This document shows, piece by piece, positions 1 through 9,128 of a stretch of 64,000 nt of DNA. The position numbers and the translations under genes were made by a program. The DNA comes from Bacteroidales bacterium UBA5197 (GTDB lineage Bacteria; Bacteroidota; Bacteroidia; Bacteroidales; Lentimicrobiaceae), in contig DHVX01000042.1 in the NCBI GenBank assembly GCA_002412885.1, positions 1 through 64,000 of the forward strand. Direction: 5' to 3'. The notes under the pieces were generated by a model. That model searched no databases. It saw only the letters and a program-made list of their open reading frames with translations, and was not told the DNA's origin. Numbering within the stretch: position 1 is the stretch's first letter; the number at the start of each line of letters is the position of its first letter.

Positions 1-68
1 TAAGTCGTAGGAATTGAGTGTGAAATCGGGTGCTCAAAAAACAAATGATAATCCTTAAAGTTCAGATT

Positions 69-149
69 GACTTCATAGTCACGGGGTGACTTCAAGTAAC
101 CCCTCGACTATCTAAGCTATCTCATCAAGTCACCCCGTGACTAGAAGTC
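69..149. repeat. REP-like inverted repeat, copy 1 (GTGACGGGGTGACTT family)
   Basis: Two arms, 69-92 and 127-149, are reverse complements apart from one inserted base. The core of each arm is AGTCACGGGGTGACTT and the spacer is about 34 bp. The element lies just past the stop codon of the small membrane protein gene. A second element with nearly the same arms lies at 3529-3600 beside a REP-type transposase gene. Paired short palindromes of this kind match the REPIN layout (two inverted REP units). It could also act as a transcript-end hairpin. Confidence 0.75.
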
Positions 150-162
150 AAAATCTACCAAC

Positions 163-543
163 TTACCCCAATGCTACAATCAATGCTCCGGTGATGTAAG
201 CAATGACCCACCATGCGTAGGCATATCGCGAATAAAGATGCAGATTTTTGCTAACCGGGCTTGCTGCTTTTTTTATGAGCCATAGTTTCCAGAGCAAAAC
301 AGCATCAATAACCATTACAGCCAAAGCCAGATAACCTATAAGTCCATGAAATGTAATAAATGAATTTGAGGAACCGATTATCATGCAGACGGTTGCTGTT
401 ATATCAAGAATAACACCGGCTGTAAGAAAAGTCAACACAAATCCATTAACTGTTTTCTTTCGTTGTTCAGTAATAATGGCAACTGAATATGCGACAAGCG
501 CAAGGTTAACAATGATAACTCCGGCAATAAGGACAGGGCTCAT
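163..543 (-). CDS. Small four-helix membrane protein (TIGR03987/HsmA-like)
   Basis: The 126-residue protein is almost entirely hydrophobic, with four predicted membrane segments at about residues 3-22, 33-56, 65-88 and 105-125. A charged loop EQRKK separates helices 1 and 2, and a basic stretch follows helix 3. The length, the opening MSPVLIAG and the helix spacing resemble the TIGR03987 (HsmA) family of small integral membrane proteins, whose biochemical role I cannot state. No catalytic motif is visible. It lies downstream of the secreted protein gene on the same strand, but a hairpin between them (571-611) suggests separate transcripts. The family name rests on recall of overall pattern and is moderate; membrane location is well supported. 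Confidence 0.6.
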   Translation of the reverse strand: MSPVLIAGVIIVNLALVAYSVAIITEQRKKTVNGFVLTFLTAGVILDITATVCMIIGSSNSFITFHGLIGYLALAVMVIDAVLLWKLWLIKKAASPVSKNLHLYSRYAYAWWVIAYITGALIVALG

Positions 544-570
544 GGGCGAAAGGTTTAAAAGGTTTTAATT

Positions 571-611
571 TAATATTATCGGGATGCCAAAAAGCCACCC
601 CGATAATATTA
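571..611 (-). terminator. Hairpin terminator after the Omp28-like gene
   Basis: Perfect 13-bp arms at 571-583 (TAATATTATCGGG) and 599-611 (CCCGATAATATTA) enclose a 15-nt loop. It begins 12 bp past the stop codon of the upstream minus-strand gene. There is no clear T-run, so intrinsic termination is likely but not certain. Confidence 0.6.
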
Positions 612-623
612 ATAACATACTGC

Positions 624-2726
624 TTACTTAACAACCGTCAGTTTCCTGGCTGCTGAAACATCTTTTCCTGCAACAACCCTGTAGGTGTAAACTCCGGCAG
701 GCAAGTTGCTCAGATCAATCCGGTTCAACAGGCTTGAGCCTGTTGCATGAGAAATAACACGACTGCCGGTAAGATTATATATCTCGATTACTCCCCCTGC
801 TGCATTTTCCGAAACGGCGATCCAGGTATAATCAACAGCCGGATTTGGATAGTTTTGTCCACTTGTTAAAGCACTCATCGCTTCTTTATATTCAACACCA
901 ACCATACCATCTGATAGCCACTGACGGCTCAGGCTGATGATTTCGTTGCGGACAGCTACATTGCTGAGCATCTCAAGACCAATTCCAAAATAAATGGAGC
1001 GATATTCAGGCGCATCATACATAATGGCAGCATGTTTTGCAGAAGTATTGTAATCGAAAATTACTTCTGCACCAGAGCCTGCATTTATTTCTTCCGGATA
1101 CATGTTTCCACCGTAAACATCAACAATATTGCTTTGAGCAACACCGCCAAAAACTGAGTTGGTGGTTATTGCATTAAGTCTGTTGTTTGCTGATGAGCCG
1201 TCACCAACATACACAGCGTTCATGTAATTGGTATAGAAATTCTGAGTTACCGGCGTTCCGTTTGAACCATCCTGTCCGCTCATAATATCCCATCCTATAT
1301 CTTGTCCGGCAATAAATATGTTGCCACCGGCTTCCATAAAGTCCATTGCAGCTTCAGCCTGACTATCGGTTAGCGAAGGGAAAGTCCATGCAATATTGAG
1401 CCAACAGGTAAATACATCCTGATGTGCATTGGCATTTATCATGTCGCGCATTGCGTTGGCATTTGTCACCGTATAACTGGTAATTCCTGATTCCGCAAGT
1501 CCTGTGAGGTAAACGCCCTGATGATTAATAGTCTCCGGGCCACCAGTACCATTTACCAGAAGATCAGTAACACCTGAAATTACCATTGTTGTATAGAGTT
1601 TTTCAGGTGCTGAAGGGAATTCAACCGATTTCATGCTTAAGATAAATTCAGGAAAGCCGGCGGATGATCCCGGAGTTGCGTTAACTGTAATTGTCTTGGG
1701 CGTGTTTTTGTCAAGGTTGACGAAGGCCGTGGTTGTATATTCCATTCCGTCAATTGTAAATGTAACCTGCCAGTCAGCGGGAAAATCTTTAGTTTCAAGT
1801 GAGAATTCAAATGCTTGATTTCCTTCGATGTTGCTGTTTGCCTGCAGATTAAAAGTATTTTCAAATCCGTTTACTCCCCGCTGAATATATGGGTCAGCAG
1901 AAGTCATCTGGCCAATATATAAATTGGTGCCGCCGATAGCATCTACTTCGTCACCGGTTAGTATTTCCTGATGACCTTCGGTAACAAAAGCAACTACCTT
2001 CATATTTTCAACTATGGCGGGAACGCTGATGTACGAAGCCGGAACAGTATAGGTGTAGGTTCTTGTTACTAGAGTTCCTTCAGTAGTTGTGGTAACTTCG
2101 TCGCCCCATTGGCCGGTAACCATATGTCTGAGCATGTGCATGTGACGGTAATTGCTGCCAGCACCACCGCCAGTCTGAGGACCGTAAATGCTATCCTGAA
2201 TAAGGGCAATATTTATAAAGTTGCTCGAAGTGGGCGCATTTGCTGTATAATAAAGTTCAACCTGAATGGTTAGTTCGCGGGTTGCAGCTTCGTAAGCTGA
2301 TGAGATTCCAATATTTACCGGAGACATTTCCTGCATAATTTGCTCACAGGCTCCTGCCCATGCTCCACGATTCAAAGCGGTATTGCTTCCGCTGAATACA
2401 TGACGGTTTACAGTTCCTGAGGGATAGCCTGTAAGTCCGGTCTGGCCGGCAATTGCATCTCCGAAAGGGGTGCGGAAATCAGGCTCACCTGCTGATGGTG
2501 AAGCAAAAGACCCCTGATGAAGCGCAATAACGAATGCGCGGCCGGGATTGTTATCAAGGATGGATTGTGCAATTGCATGTCCGTCAGGGCAGTAAGTGCA
2601 GTGTATTCCGGTGAATTCTTCCAGAATTGCATTTTTTAGCATCGGTTCCGTGCTAACAAGATTCTGAGCCAGCAGGTTACTTGCCATAAAAATACCGAGC
2701 GCAATCAGTTGTAAGGTTTTTTTCAT
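624..2726 (-). CDS. Secreted Omp28-like protein with T9SS sorting domain
   Basis: A 700-residue exported protein. Residues 1-20 form a signal peptide ending in LLAQ. Immediately after it is an Omp28/thioredoxin-like segment, EEFTGIHCTYCPDGHA, whose CxxC cysteines are C43 and C46. This is the hallmark of the Omp28-related family of Bacteroidota surface proteins. The middle of the protein is beta-rich and includes a cell-surface-like module around residues 390-600. The last ~80 residues start at YPNPAVDYTW and end KLTVVK with a GVYTYRV strand, the typical T9SS type A sorting domain. It therefore crosses the inner membrane by Sec and the outer membrane by T9SS. The CxxC suggests a redox or disulfide role; the substrate is unknown. 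Monocistronic by appearance. Confidence 0.85.
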   Translation of the reverse strand: MKKTLQLIALGIFMASNLLAQNLVSTEPMLKNAILEEFTGIHCTYCPDGHAIAQSILDNNPGRAFVIALHQGSFASPSAGEPDFRTPFGDAIAGQTGLTGYPSGTVNRHVFSGSNTALNRGAWAGACEQIMQEMSPVNIGISSAYEAATRELTIQVELYYTANAPTSSNFINIALIQDSIYGPQTGGGAGSNYRHMHMLRHMVTGQWGDEVTTTTEGTLVTRTYTYTVPASYISVPAIVENMKVVAFVTEGHQEILTGDEVDAIGGTNLYIGQMTSADPYIQRGVNGFENTFNLQANSNIEGNQAFEFSLETKDFPADWQVTFTIDGMEYTTTAFVNLDKNTPKTITVNATPGSSAGFPEFILSMKSVEFPSAPEKLYTTMVISGVTDLLVNGTGGPETINHQGVYLTGLAESGITSYTVTNANAMRDMINANAHQDVFTCWLNIAWTFPSLTDSQAEAAMDFMEAGGNIFIAGQDIGWDIMSGQDGSNGTPVTQNFYTNYMNAVYVGDGSSANNRLNAITTNSVFGGVAQSNIVDVYGGNMYPEEINAGSGAEVIFDYNTSAKHAAIMYDAPEYRSIYFGIGLEMLSNVAVRNEIISLSRQWLSDGMVGVEYKEAMSALTSGQNYPNPAVDYTWIAVSENAAGGVIEIYNLTGSRVISHATGSSLLNRIDLSNLPAGVYTYRVVAGKDVSAARKLTVVK

Positions 2727-2890
2727 TTGTGAATGAGTTTAGATTATTATTGCCTGAAAACAGACCGGTGCAAATGTGCAAAAAAGATTTGCATGATTCA
2801 TTGAATTGGATCATAATTATAAAAAAAATTAAAAAGTTGGTTCAATATCCCTTATGCTTTGAAAGATTTACCAATTGCCATTCTCTGAAA

Positions 2891-3502
2891 TCAAAACAAT
2901 TTTAATTTTTTAACACTCTTAATTTCAACCAGTACTGGTTCGTTTTTACCATATATCTCGCCATACGATGAAAATTCCCAGTCTGTTGCATCATTAACCA
3001 TTCCCGCTTTAACCGGATTGTCATGAATATATTTGTAACAAGTATTCGGATATTGAAGATCCGGGGAATCAATATTTATAATGGTTCCACCTGCAACAGA
3101 AAACCAGGTAGGGGATATGTCCTGAATTTGGTTAAGGCAAATGGCTTTAGTTTCTTCACGAAAGAGCGAACCGGTTCGGTTTTGTTGCAGGTTGACAGCT
3201 CGGGTATATGACCGGAGCATAACCCCGATACTCGAATTGAATGTCATACTTTTAGTTACCGGGATTATATTGCCGGCAAATTCTGATTTTCCCGCCATTG
3301 ATGGTCGGGTTATCTCCTTTACTTCAACCATTAAATGGAAATGATTTGGCATAAGGCACCATGCAATAACATCAGCAAATGGAACTACATGCCTTCTGAT
3401 TTTTTCAATGAAAAACAGATAGTTTTTGCGATAGAAAAATATTTTTTGCCTGTTTATACCCTGATTATAGATGTGATATAAGTTGCCTTGTTGAAAATTC
3501 AT
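2891..3502 (-). CDS. REP-associated Y1 (IS200-like) transposase, RAYT
   Basis: The 203-residue protein has the Y1 HUH-type transposase fold. It opens with GNLYHIYNQG, then has CLMPNHFHLMVEV with the metal-binding HFH at residues 54-56, and later YIHDNPVKAGMV, the conserved C-terminal block of TnpA_REP/RAYT proteins. RAYTs nick and rejoin single-stranded DNA at REP palindromes and are usually domesticated, single-copy genes. Here a GTGACGGGGTGACT palindrome starts only 27 bp upstream of the start codon, and a related palindrome is at 69-149, so the protein and its likely substrate sit together. No long terminal repeats of an autonomous IS are visible. The central part (residues ~115-145) looks less typical than the ends, so some sequence decay is possible, but the frame is open. 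Confidence 0.9.
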   Translation of the reverse strand: MNFQQGNLYHIYNQGINRQKIFFYRKNYLFFIEKIRRHVVPFADVIAWCLMPNHFHLMVEVKEITRPSMAGKSEFAGNIIPVTKSMTFNSSIGVMLRSYTRAVNLQQNRTGSLFREETKAICLNQIQDISPTWFSVAGGTIINIDSPDLQYPNTCYKYIHDNPVKAGMVNDATDWEFSSYGEIYGKNEPVLVEIKSVKKLKLF

Positions 3503-3528
3503 AATGATAGTTTGGTTAATATTCGTTC

Positions 3529-3600
3529 AAAGTGACGGGGTGACTCATTCACCCGCTAAGCTACGAAAGTAGCTTATATTCAAGTCACCCCGTCACTTTT
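3529..3600. repeat. REP-like inverted repeat, copy 2, beside the RAYT gene
   Basis: The arms AAAGTGACGGGGTGACT (3529-3545) and its complement (3583-3599) enclose a perfect inner hairpin: 8-bp stem TAAGCTAC/GTAGCTTA (3557-3576) with a GAAA loop. The arm core matches copy 1 at 69-149 except for one base (GTGACGGGG against GTCACGGGG). It sits between the RAYT start and the cinA stop codon. The right arm overlaps the end of cinA and encodes its last residues and stop. Confidence 0.85.
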
Positions 3601-4820
3601 ACACGCAGCAAATCCAATGCAGCCAAAGCGGCTCTGCGTATATTCCGGCCGCGGTGCTCACCAAAAGTAAATTTTTTGGTTATGGAGCCCGATGGTGTTT
3701 GCACACAAATCCATGTTGTGCCGACAGGTTTTTCTTCGCTTCCGCCATCAGGCCCGGCGATGCCCGAAACAGCAATGGCGCAGTCAACCCTGAACTTTTC
3801 GATGATGCCTTCAGCCATTTCCTGCACGGTTTGTTCGCTGACAGCTCCGTATTTTTCAAGGGTTTCAGGTTTTACCCCGAGAATGTTTTCTTTAATCTCA
3901 TTGGAATAAGCAACCACCGACCCCTTGAAATACGCTGAACTGCCTGCAATTCCTGTAATCAGGTGGGCTATGTAACCTCCGGTGCAGCTTTCAGCAGTTG
4001 CCAGCGTATAACCATGCGATTTTAAAAGTTTGCCGGCTATTTCTTCAAGTGTATCATCTCCCTCACCAAAAATGTATTCAGGAATCAGTTGATAAAGTTC
4101 TTTAACGCTCTCATCTACCTGTTTTTCAAGGGAGTGTCTGTCATGGCCTGAAGCTGAAAGTCTGAGCCTGACGATTCCGGGTTGTGGCAGATAAGCTAAT
4201 TTTATGTTAACCGGTAGATTCGTTTCCCAGGCTTCGATTTTCGCAGCCAGAAACGATTCGCCAACCCCCTGGGTCAGGATGGTTCGGTGTATAATCGATA
4301 GCAGGCTTAGTGGTTGAAGACGGGGTAAGATATGGTCAGCCATCAACGATTTCATTTCAAAAGGAACGCCGGGCATTGAAACATATATTCTACCGTCTTT
4401 TTCAAACAACATGCCCGGCGCTGTGCCATTTGCATTTAAAAGCATCGTACAATTTTCAGGGATTTCAGCCTGAGCGCGGTTAAGGGGAGTTATCCGGAAT
4501 CCCCGCAATTTGAATATGCGTTCAATATTTTTATATGCATCCTGATTAAATGCCAGCTTTGTGTTGAAATATTCACACAGCGCATCTTTTGTTATATCGT
4601 CTCTGGTCGGACCTAGTCCACCGGTCATCAGTATGATTTCTGCACGTTTTGATGACTCTTCCAGTGCTTTTATTATATGATCATTATGGTCGGATATGCT
4701 GGTAATCTGCACAACCCTTATTCCTATAAGGTTCAGTTGTTCAGCTATCCATGCCGAGTTTGTGTCTATTACCTGACCTATCAGAAGTTCATCTCCGATA
4801 GTAATTATTTCAGCTTTCAT
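3585..4820 (-). CDS. cinA: CinA-family nicotinamide-nucleotide amidohydrolase
   Basis: This 411-residue cytosolic enzyme has the classic two-domain CinA layout. Residues 1 to ~170 are the molybdopterin-binding-like (COG1058) domain, with IGDELLIGQVIDTNS at the start and MTGGLGPTRDD. Residues ~255-410 are the PncC amidase domain, with LATAESCTGGY and AVSGIAGPDGGS. PncC converts nicotinamide mononucleotide to nicotinic acid mononucleotide; the N-terminal domain has ADP-ribose pyrophosphatase activity in some members. I chose the ATG at 4820 (MKAEIITIG) rather than the ATG 24 bp upstream because family members start there. The last codons and TGA stop lie within the right arm of the REP-like palindrome, so the insertion has defined the C-terminus (VKVTG). 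Confidence 0.95.
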   Translation of the reverse strand: MKAEIITIGDELLIGQVIDTNSAWIAEQLNLIGIRVVQITSISDHNDHIIKALEESSKRAEIILMTGGLGPTRDDITKDALCEYFNTKLAFNQDAYKNIERIFKLRGFRITPLNRAQAEIPENCTMLLNANGTAPGMLFEKDGRIYVSMPGVPFEMKSLMADHILPRLQPLSLLSIIHRTILTQGVGESFLAAKIEAWETNLPVNIKLAYLPQPGIVRLRLSASGHDRHSLEKQVDESVKELYQLIPEYIFGEGDDTLEEIAGKLLKSHGYTLATAESCTGGYIAHLITGIAGSSAYFKGSVVAYSNEIKENILGVKPETLEKYGAVSEQTVQEMAEGIIEKFRVDCAIAVSGIAGPDGGSEEKPVGTTWICVQTPSGSITKKFTFGEHRGRNIRRAALAALDLLRVKVTG

Positions 4821-5042
4821 TTTATTTGCTTTATTAAGCTGCAAAATAAACCAATTTATAGGCTTAGGGGTCGATAATAAACGGTTTTTTTATTCCAACT
4901 TTCTCAGATTAAAAATGCTGTTGGAATTTTAAGTCTGCATGAGTATTTTTTGAACATTTCTCAAAAAAAAGCGTTAAATTTGATTGATTCTTTTTGCAAT
5001 CCAATCAAACCTTAATATTGAAGTAGCCCTGTCTCTTCTGCT

Positions 5043-6251
5043 ATGAAACTGATCATAAACGCATCAAATATTCATATTGGCGGACAACTTCAGGTTGCAA
5101 TTTCGTTTATCAGTGAACTGATTCATTTTCCGGAACATGAATATCATGTCTTTTATTCCGTTGAAATCGAACAACAAATAAGTAAAGACAGATTTCCATC
5201 AAATTTTTCATTCTACTCATTTTTGGCATATTCGGGATACTCTGACCGGATTATGCAAAAATGGATGAGTTTCAAAAGACTCAGACGAATGCAAATGCTT
5301 GAACGTGTAATACACCCTGATGTGGTGTTTTCAGTCTTCGGTCCGGTTTTCTGGCGGCCGGTTGCCCCGCATGTATCCGGATTTGCCATCCCTTCTTTTG
5401 TGTATTCTGATTCCCCGTATTTTGATGTGATTCCAGCTTTCGAGAAATTGAAACGGCGGATTATGAATGAAGTACGTTCACGATTTTTTATGCGGCATAT
5501 CGATATACTTGTGGTTGAAACTGAGGAAGTAAGGCAAAGGCTGATTAAACAGTTGATTATTAATCCGAAACGCATTTTTCAGGTCTCAAATACTTTTAGT
5601 GATATTTATAATCACCCGGAAAGGTGGTCAGACAGGGTGAAACTTCCACCAAGAGTGTCGGACGAAATCCGCCTTGTTACCATTGCTCCGAATCACCGAT
5701 TTAAGAATTTTAGCGTCATTAATGAAGTAATTAATCAATTACGGATGAAACGACCAAATCTCCGGATTAAATTTATATTGACCATACATCGTATGCACTT
5801 ACGGAATCTTGGGACTGCAAACCGAAGCTATGTTCATTTTACCCGAAAAATAAAAGTGGAGGAATGTCCTTATCTATACAGTCAGTGCGATTTTATGTTT
5901 CTCCCATCTTTGCTCGATTGTTTCAGCGCATCTTATCCTGAAGCCATGAAAATGGGATTGCCTATCCTCACTTCCGATATGTCATTTGCGAAAAATGTTT
6001 GTGGTGAATCCGCACATTATTTCGATCCTCTTAATCCTGGAGATATTGCGGAAAAAATTATTCAACTGGCCGAAAACCCGCTTTTATGTGCACGATTGAT
6101 TGCCAAAGGCAGGGAACAATTGAAAAAATTCGGGTCGGCAAATGATAGAGCAGCTCAGTATCTGCAAATCGCAGAAATGGCAACCAATAAGCAGGTTTCA
6201 GAAAACCGGGGCTTAAATCCGCTTGAGGCTAAGGTATCAGTTTTAACGTAA
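5043..6251 (+). CDS. Glycosyltransferase family 4 protein
   Basis: The 402-residue protein has the GT-B shape. The N-terminal half opens MKLIINASNIHIGGQ, a nucleotide-sugar glycosyltransferase start with a Gly-rich loop. The C-terminal half contains LVTIAPNHRFKNF, then FLPSLLDCFSASYPEAMKMG with the E-x7-E-like nucleotide-sugar contact region, and a closing helix AEKIIQLAEN. No signal peptide or membrane segment is visible, so it acts at the cytoplasmic face. Donor and acceptor cannot be read from sequence; surface polysaccharide or lipid-linked glycan synthesis is likely. It is isolated from other sugar genes. Its 3' end overlaps the convergent nuclease-fold gene by 23 bp. Confidence 0.85.
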   Translation: MKLIINASNIHIGGQLQVAISFISELIHFPEHEYHVFYSVEIEQQISKDRFPSNFSFYSFLAYSGYSDRIMQKWMSFKRLRRMQMLERVIHPDVVFSVFGPVFWRPVAPHVSGFAIPSFVYSDSPYFDVIPAFEKLKRRIMNEVRSRFFMRHIDILVVETEEVRQRLIKQLIINPKRIFQVSNTFSDIYNHPERWSDRVKLPPRVSDEIRLVTIAPNHRFKNFSVINEVINQLRMKRPNLRIKFILTIHRMHLRNLGTANRSYVHFTRKIKVEECPYLYSQCDFMFLPSLLDCFSASYPEAMKMGLPILTSDMSFAKNVCGESAHYFDPLNPGDIAEKIIQLAENPLLCARLIAKGREQLKKFGSANDRAAQYLQIAEMATNKQVSENRGLNPLEAKVSVLT

Positions 6252-7512
6252 TATTTCCGTTTTTAAAGCCTGCAATGTTCAAAAGATAAATTCCCTTCGC
6301 AAGGTTTTTAGTTTCAAGTTTTATGTTGTTATTGCCGGCTGATAGGCTTGTTTGTTGAATGCTTATTACACTTCCTGTCAAATCAACAATCGATAATTTT
6401 ACAATCTGGTCTTTGCGGGAATGAATATCTAAATAACGTTCCTCGGCTGAATACTGAATATTCGCATTGGTGATGTCAGGAAATCTATTTCTGATACCGG
6501 TAGGGCCGGTGCTTATCTTTAACTTTAAAACTACCGGAAGATGATCGGAGTTATTGCCCAGCGCATTCAGTAGATCGGCCGGAACGATAGTGTTTGCTGG
6601 AGGAGCGGTGATTGATGTATTGAAATGGTTACCATCCTGACCAAGGGCTTTGTACGATTCTGAAATATACGAAACATTGTTTGTGCCCTGCATTATCTTT
6701 TGTGAAGCCAATATAAAATCAAATCTGTCATCCATGCCACCACTTGCCTGGCATCCGTTGCCTGTTGATGAAACCGATTGCGTGTGAATCCCTGAAAATG
6801 ATGAATTGTTGCTCCAGTTTCCCGGCTTATTTATCGGATCATAAAACCTGAATGCCTGATTTGCCGGCAATGGGTTGACCAGATATTGATAAGCATCCTC
6901 GTCTGACTTGTATAGATTAAAATCACCCATCATCAGGAAGTTGCCGGGACTCAAATTGTTTTTCAGCCAGTTCATGGTATTGCTGGTCATGGTAGCGCGG
7001 GCTCGTTCGTTGCTGCTTCCTGAACTGGCCTTCAAATGTGCCACAACACAATGAATAAAGGTTGTGTCGCCATCTGCAAGAGATTCGTGCTTGTAATAAA
7101 GCGTATATACATTGACATCTCTTATATATGATTGTGCCACTGCCTGGGAATGTAAAACCAGTTTGCGTGAATCATAAAAAAGACTGTTTATGATGTAAGA
7201 TCCTGCTATATTGGTGATTGCTGCCTTGCGAAAATAATTTCCTCCATCTTTGTTAAGTACTTCACTCAGGATACGGTTGTGGTAAAATTCATATTGGCCC
7301 ATTTCATTGACAGTAAAAATATGCGGATTCACATAATCCACAATGGTCTTGAGATAGAGGTCTTTTTGTTCATGATTGTTGTTGGCTGAAGTACAATAGG
7401 ATGTGTAATTTCCATAATTCAGCACATTGTAATGCATCACGGTAAGGGTGTCCTGAGCTGTTGTTTGAAAATAAACAGCCGTTAGTATTGTCAGCAGAAA
7501 AAGTTTAATCAT
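6229..7512 (-). CDS. Secreted endonuclease/exonuclease/phosphatase-fold protein with T9SS domain
   Basis: The 427-residue protein has a signal peptide (residues 1-19, ending TTAQ) followed by an EEP/DNase I-like fold. Visible motifs are MHYNVLNYG, TVNEMGQY with the metal-binding Glu, VAHLKA, MGDFNLYKSDED and the closing SDHLPVVLK. This set is shared by Mg-dependent nucleases and phosphoesterases, so the substrate may be DNA, RNA or a phospholipid. The last ~85 residues, from about residue 345, form a T9SS type A sorting domain with KGIYLLNI near the end, so it is probably surface-bound or released. A secreted nuclease for phosphate or nucleotide scavenging is a reasonable inference. Confidence 0.85.
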   Translation of the reverse strand: MIKLFLLTILTAVYFQTTAQDTLTVMHYNVLNYGNYTSYCTSANNNHEQKDLYLKTIVDYVNPHIFTVNEMGQYEFYHNRILSEVLNKDGGNYFRKAAITNIAGSYIINSLFYDSRKLVLHSQAVAQSYIRDVNVYTLYYKHESLADGDTTFIHCVVAHLKASSGSSNERARATMTSNTMNWLKNNLSPGNFLMMGDFNLYKSDEDAYQYLVNPLPANQAFRFYDPINKPGNWSNNSSFSGIHTQSVSSTGNGCQASGGMDDRFDFILASQKIMQGTNNVSYISESYKALGQDGNHFNTSITAPPANTIVPADLLNALGNNSDHLPVVLKLKISTGPTGIRNRFPDITNANIQYSAEERYLDIHSRKDQIVKLSIVDLTGSVISIQQTSLSAGNNNIKLETKNLAKGIYLLNIAGFKNGNITLKLIP

Positions 7513-7645
7513 GTCGGAATTTTGCAGAGTAGATGCTGGTGCAAAGGTACGCCAAATTTATCAGTCAGAAGTTTGGCTATTAAACTTCAACCCTGACACA
7601 AACATTTTGCAGGGAAAACCTGAATATTTCGGATAAAAACCGGTA

Positions 7646-9031
7646 TTATTTTCGGACTTTTTTAATAAAATCCTCAACTTCTGAAACTCCACCCTGATAA
7701 ACAAGGTAACCATTGTAAGGCTCTCTTGAGGTGGTTTCATCATTAACCGGTGTCAGCATCAGTCTCTTAACTTCCTCGTGGTCGGTTGTTTGTCCAAGTG
7801 CCCACCCCAGTTTGATGTAAGCAGCTTCAGGTAACATATTGGCTGCAGGAATAATGCCTTTGGCCATCAGGTCACGCCCTGTGTCGTAAACAAACATATG
7901 TGCATAGCCCCACAAAGTCTGAACAGTCATATACATATGAACTCCGGCGGCGTGAGCACGCTCAATGGCAGGATAAATGGGTTTATTTACATGTCCGAGC
8001 CCGGTACCAGCAATCACAATGCCTTTGTATCCGTTCTGCACCAGCGAATCTATAATGTCGGGTTGCATGTTCGGATAATAATATACAATGGCTACTTTTT
8101 CTTCGAAGTAAGGCAATATGGTTACATTCCGGTCTTTGCGACGGTGGTTGTACTCCTTTTTGATGGGTTCAACACCTCGGCGGGTAACTGTTGCAAGCGG
8201 AGTGTCGCCAATGGTGCGGAATGTAGAGCGGTATGAAGAGTGCATTTTCCTCACCCTTGTTCCACGGTGCAGAAATCCATATTCGTCGCTGGTCGGGCCA
8301 AACATACATACCATTACTTCGGCAATGTCGCCATGCCCGGCTGTTGTGCAGGCATGCATAAGATTCAAGGCTGCATCTGAACTTGGTCTGTCTGATGATC
8401 TTTGCGATCCAACCAATACAATGGGTACCGGAGGATTTTGAACCATATAGGTAAGTGCTGCAGCAGTATGATGAAGTGTGTCTGTGCCATGGCCGATTAC
8501 AATTCCATCAACACCATTTTCAATTTCTTTGCCAATGGCGATGGCGAGTTTGCGATAATGATCCGGAGCCATATTTTCGCTGAATACCGCGAAAACCTTT
8601 TCAGTAGTGAGATTACAGATTTCGGCCAGCTCAGGCACTGCTCCGTATAATTCTCCCGGCGAAAATGCAGGAATAACGGCACCTGTCCGGTAATCTAGCC
8701 TTGAAGCTATAGTTCCTCCTGTGCCTATCAGTTTAACTTTTGGTAGTCCCTGTGTGTATGGAAACTCCTTTTCAGGAATTTTATAGTTGGCTTTTTTATA
8801 GCCGGTTTCCTTCATATCAGTGATGGTGGCAATATCAACACCTACATTGTACCCGGTGATAATCTTCATCACAATGTGTTTGTCATCGTCGTTTTCCGAT
8901 CGGGGAAGTATGGTTCCCTTGAACAAACCACGGGTTGTTGTAACATCAGCTTGCCCCCATACCCTTACATTCCACTTTTTTAGCACTTCCAATGCCAATC
9001 CTTTGTATCCCTGAAAAATATCGTCAGCCAT
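7646..9031 (-). CDS. gatD: Glu-tRNA(Gln) amidotransferase subunit D (archaeal type)
   Basis: This 461-residue protein is the asparaginase-like, ammonia-producing subunit of GatDE, which converts Glu-tRNA(Gln) to Gln-tRNA(Gln). An N-terminal ~90-residue beta-barrel contains DVTTTRGLFKGTILPR. It is followed by the type I/II L-asparaginase fold: IGTGGTIASR (first catalytic Thr), VIGHGTDTLHHT (second Thr and Asp) and later VGSQRSSDRPSSDAALN. The N-terminal domain separates it from plain asparaginases AnsA/AnsB, and the adjacent GatE confirms the assignment. It lies 97 bp downstream of gatE on the same strand, as one operon. GatDE is regarded as an archaeal enzyme; bacteria usually use GatCAB or GlnRS, so lateral transfer is likely. 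All catalytic motifs appear intact. Confidence 0.95.
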   Translation of the reverse strand: MADDIFQGYKGLALEVLKKWNVRVWGQADVTTTRGLFKGTILPRSENDDDKHIVMKIITGYNVGVDIATITDMKETGYKKANYKIPEKEFPYTQGLPKVKLIGTGGTIASRLDYRTGAVIPAFSPGELYGAVPELAEICNLTTEKVFAVFSENMAPDHYRKLAIAIGKEIENGVDGIVIGHGTDTLHHTAAALTYMVQNPPVPIVLVGSQRSSDRPSSDAALNLMHACTTAGHGDIAEVMVCMFGPTSDEYGFLHRGTRVRKMHSSYRSTFRTIGDTPLATVTRRGVEPIKKEYNHRRKDRNVTILPYFEEKVAIVYYYPNMQPDIIDSLVQNGYKGIVIAGTGLGHVNKPIYPAIERAHAAGVHMYMTVQTLWGYAHMFVYDTGRDLMAKGIIPAANMLPEAAYIKLGWALGQTTDHEEVKRLMLTPVNDETTSREPYNGYLVYQGGVSEVEDFIKKVRK

Positions 9032-9128
9032 TTTTTGTTTTTTTCTTTTGTGATTTAATCCTGTATTTCCCGGTGGTGGAAATTTGATTTTTTCTTTTTC
9101 CGGGTTTCTTTTTTTCTGTTTGTTTTAC

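Noticed and set aside
3529..3600. Reading the palindrome as an ordinary terminator of cinA
   Set aside because: The stem begins inside the coding end, has no T-run, and a near-identical palindrome exists at 69-149; a repeat element is the better explanation, though it may also stop transcripts.
7646..9031. Annotating gatD as a plain L-asparaginase
   Set aside because: The N-terminal beta-barrel domain and adjacent gatE make GatD clearly the better call.
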